A stretch of DNA of 64,000 nucleotides from an uncultured bacterium (GTDB taxonomy: Bacteria > Actinomycetota > Coriobacteriia > Coriobacteriales > Coriobacteriaceae). A program made the position numbers and the translations under genes. The notes beneath the pieces are model-generated. The model worked only from the letters and a program-made list of their open reading frames with translations. It did no database searches and was not told the origin of the DNA. Location of the stretch: NCBI GenBank assembly GCA_905215065.1, contig CAJMOF010000006.1, positions 62,001 through 126,000 of the forward strand, read 5' to 3'. Each line of letters begins with the position of its first letter. Positions within the stretch are counted from its first letter, which is position 1. Positions 62,566 through 64,000 of this stretch are shown piece after piece.

Positions 62566-63387
62566 CTACATCCCCTTGCGCAGGTCACACACGCCGGCTG
62601 CCGCCATCTCGCGCAGCAGCGTCTCGCGGTCGCGCGTCACGATCAAATCCAGCGGGAAGTGAATCTCGTCGAGCATCTTGCGCGCGTGATCGAGCTTGCC
62701 AATGGCCATGCCAATGTGGGCATCGGTCGACACGCCAATACCCACGCCCAGCTCGGCGCAGCGCTCGGCGATCTTGCGGCATACGGCCCAATGCTCAGTG
62801 TCGACACCGTGTTCAAGACTATGGTTGTTGATCTCGATGATCTTGTGCTTGGCCTTGGCCGCCAACAGCACCTCATCGATATCGAACGGCACGCCCGAAC
62901 GACCCGCATGCCCAAGCATGAACACCTTGGGGTGCTCCAGGGCATTGATGTACATCTGGGTCGTTTGGGCGAGCGTCGCGCCTTCGGCAAACTGCGGGTT
63001 ATGCACGCTTGCCACCAAATAATCCAAATTACGCGTCACCAAATCGAACAGCGAATGCTCACGACTATACGAATCGCCGGCGATATCGAGCGAAACGGGA
63101 ATGTCTTCGCCAAACAAGCTGCCGTCCAGCGAAACGATATCAGCCTCGGCACCACGCAGCACCAGCACGCCGCTCCAAATGCGCGGCCAGATATCCTGGT
63201 TAATAAAGAATTGGAAACTGCGCAGGTCATTGGGACAAGGCGTAACCATCGAGCTTAAATGATCGGCGGAACCGAGCACCTGAAGGCCGCGCTCCGCCGC
63301 CCAATAGATGTTCTCCTCGATGGTTGAGTACGCATGCGCAGAGAACATCGTATGAGTATGAATATCACAAGAAAGAAGGTAGGGCAT
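62566..63387 (-). CDS. PHP-domain hydrolase
   Basis: 273-residue metal-dependent phosphoesterase-like protein of the PHP (polymerase and histidinol phosphatase) superfamily, YcdX-like. Metal motifs: CDIHTHTMFSAHA near the start, GSADHLS, GAEADIVSLDG, VASVHNPQFAEG, HAGRSGVPFD, IEINNHSLE, VSTDAHIG. ATG 63387 has AAGGAG upstream. Single gene. The family includes phosphatases with unknown natural substrates; histidinol phosphatase activity is possible but there are no his genes nearby. Confidence 0.88.
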   Translation of the reverse strand: MPYLLSCDIHTHTMFSAHAYSTIEENIYWAAERGLQVLGSADHLSSMVTPCPNDLRSFQFFINQDIWPRIWSGVLVLRGAEADIVSLDGSLFGEDIPVSLDIAGDSYSREHSLFDLVTRNLDYLVASVHNPQFAEGATLAQTTQMYINALEHPKVFMLGHAGRSGVPFDIDEVLLAAKAKHKIIEINNHSLEHGVDTEHWAVCRKIAERCAELGVGIGVSTDAHIGMAIGKLDHARKMLDEIHFPLDLIVTRDRETLLREMAAAGVCDLRKGM

Positions 63388-63488
63388 CGGGTCTCCTTGT
63401 CCAGTATGGCCGTCGCGTATATTCATTGTACGCATAGCTTTCGGCAGTCGTAAAACTGCTTCATCCCAATCACACAACGGCATAGACA

Positions 63489-63518
63489 ACGGGGTCTGGC
63501 TTAAAACCAAACCCCGTT
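63489..63518. terminator. Weak hairpin after the aminotransferase gene
   Basis: ACGGGGT and ACCCCGT with inner TGG/CCA pairs; the plus-strand tail is TTCAC. 29 nt past the stop of the minus-strand gene. Confidence 0.4.
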
Positions 63519-63546
63519 TCACGTAAAACATTGTAAGCAGAGCGCT

Positions 63547-64000
63547 TTACTTTCGACGATATTCGTCGGCCAGCTGCTTCCAGGCAGGCAGAGAGTTGAC
63601 GATTGTCTCATAGCTCACGCAGTAGCCCAGGCGGAACCAGCCCGGCATGCCAAAGCTATCCGAAGGCACCGCGAGCAGCTCATGCTTCTTCGCGCGCTCA
63701 CAGAACGCATTCGCATCGGACTCCAGCGCTTTCACCCATAGGTAGAACGCGCCATCCGGCTCAACATAGGTGTAGCCGTACTCCGCTAGTGCATCGGTAA
63801 GCGCGGTGCGGTTGCGAGCATAGGCCTCGACATCGCTCGGTTCATCAATGCAGTCGATGATTACACGCTGGAAGAGCGCCGGTGCACACACGAAGCCCAG
63901 CGTACGGGCGGCACCGGCAACGGCGGGCATTAGACGAGCTGCCTGAGGATTCGTATTGGGAACCAGGATCCACCCGACGCGCTCGCCCGGTAGCGAAAGC
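63547..64000 (-). CDS. PLP-dependent aminotransferase, class I/II (partial, C-terminal part)
   Basis: The frame is open to the right window edge. The first residues read LSLPGERVGWILVPNTN, the segment just after the PLP-binding Lys of aspartate aminotransferase-like enzymes. The rest is the C-terminal small domain: DGAFYLWVKAL, SDSFGMPGWFRLGYCVSYE, with Arg in WFRLGYC for substrate carboxylate. About 150 residues are present; the first 230 or so lie outside. The substrate is unknown. Confidence 0.88.
   Translation of the reverse strand, partial: LSLPGERVGWILVPNTNPQAARLMPAVAGAARTLGFVCAPALFQRVIIDCIDEPSDVEAYARNRTALTDALAEYGYTYVEPDGAFYLWVKALESDANAFCERAKKHELLAVPSDSFGMPGWFRLGYCVSYETIVNSLPAWKQLADEYRRK

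Overview
The window is a GC-rich, gene-dense chromosomal segment, most probably from a gut actinobacterium of the class Coriobacteriia, with Collinsella the best guess. This rests on overall protein character, a short SRP RNA, surface proteins ending in LAATGD or LANTGD sorting signals, and many interspersed hairpin repeats. The species call is inference, because no 16S gene is present. About 45 genes, one tRNA, one SRP RNA and an unusually rich set of structured repeats are described.

Layout. 1-4.8 kb: the N-terminal part of a Kup potassium transporter, a nitroreductase and an LTA-synthase-like membrane sulfatase. 4.8-5.45 kb: two long-armed palindromes around a 61-62 bp hairpin array. 5.5-14.4 kb: a minus-strand surface-fibre operon, consisting of a SipW-type signal peptidase, three TasA/camelysin-like proteins, a 1,822-residue InlB-repeat adhesin and a LAATGD-anchored protein. 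14.5-17.3 kb: a C10 tract, a second hairpin array, a flavodoxin, and a DUF4143 ATPase preceded by six 23-bp direct repeats. 17.3-21.1 kb: a heterodimeric ABC exporter. 21.2-23.6 kb: two tandem copies of a coiled-coil LANTGD surface protein, both frameshifted at a C9 tract that separates the signal peptide from the mature protein. 23.7-24.4 kb: SRP RNA and four palindromes.

24.4-31.2 kb: a TadA-glycerate kinase fusion, tRNA-Ser, a TetR regulator, LemA, IlvE, DedA and CysE. 31.3-35.5 kb: a MarR regulator with a second heterodimeric ABC exporter. 35.7-46.5 kb: small hypothetical proteins, a second nitroreductase, a Fis-type regulator, a YeiH-family transporter beside a GntR regulator, GlmS, a LacI regulator, a HAD phosphatase and LarE. 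47.1-54.6 kb: a sugar PTS operon (EIIBC, KbaZ-like protein, fructose-6-phosphate aldolase-like transaldolase, split transketolase, EIIA) facing its LacI regulator. 54.7-64 kb: a secreted nuclease, a degenerate EF-G paralogue, a polar amino acid ABC importer, an RlmD-type methyltransferase, a PHP hydrolase and the end of an aminotransferase.

How the parts work together. SipW is expected to mature the fibre subunits. An intrinsic terminator after the first fibre gene would favour that subunit over the large adhesin behind it. The duplicated LANTGD gene looks like an ON/OFF contingency locus, with both copies OFF in this sequence. The PTS operon would import and phosphorylate a keto-sugar and pass it through aldolase and transketolase steps. 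The repeats fall into several families in which a core or a fold is conserved while the hairpin arms change together. They are the least explained part of the window.
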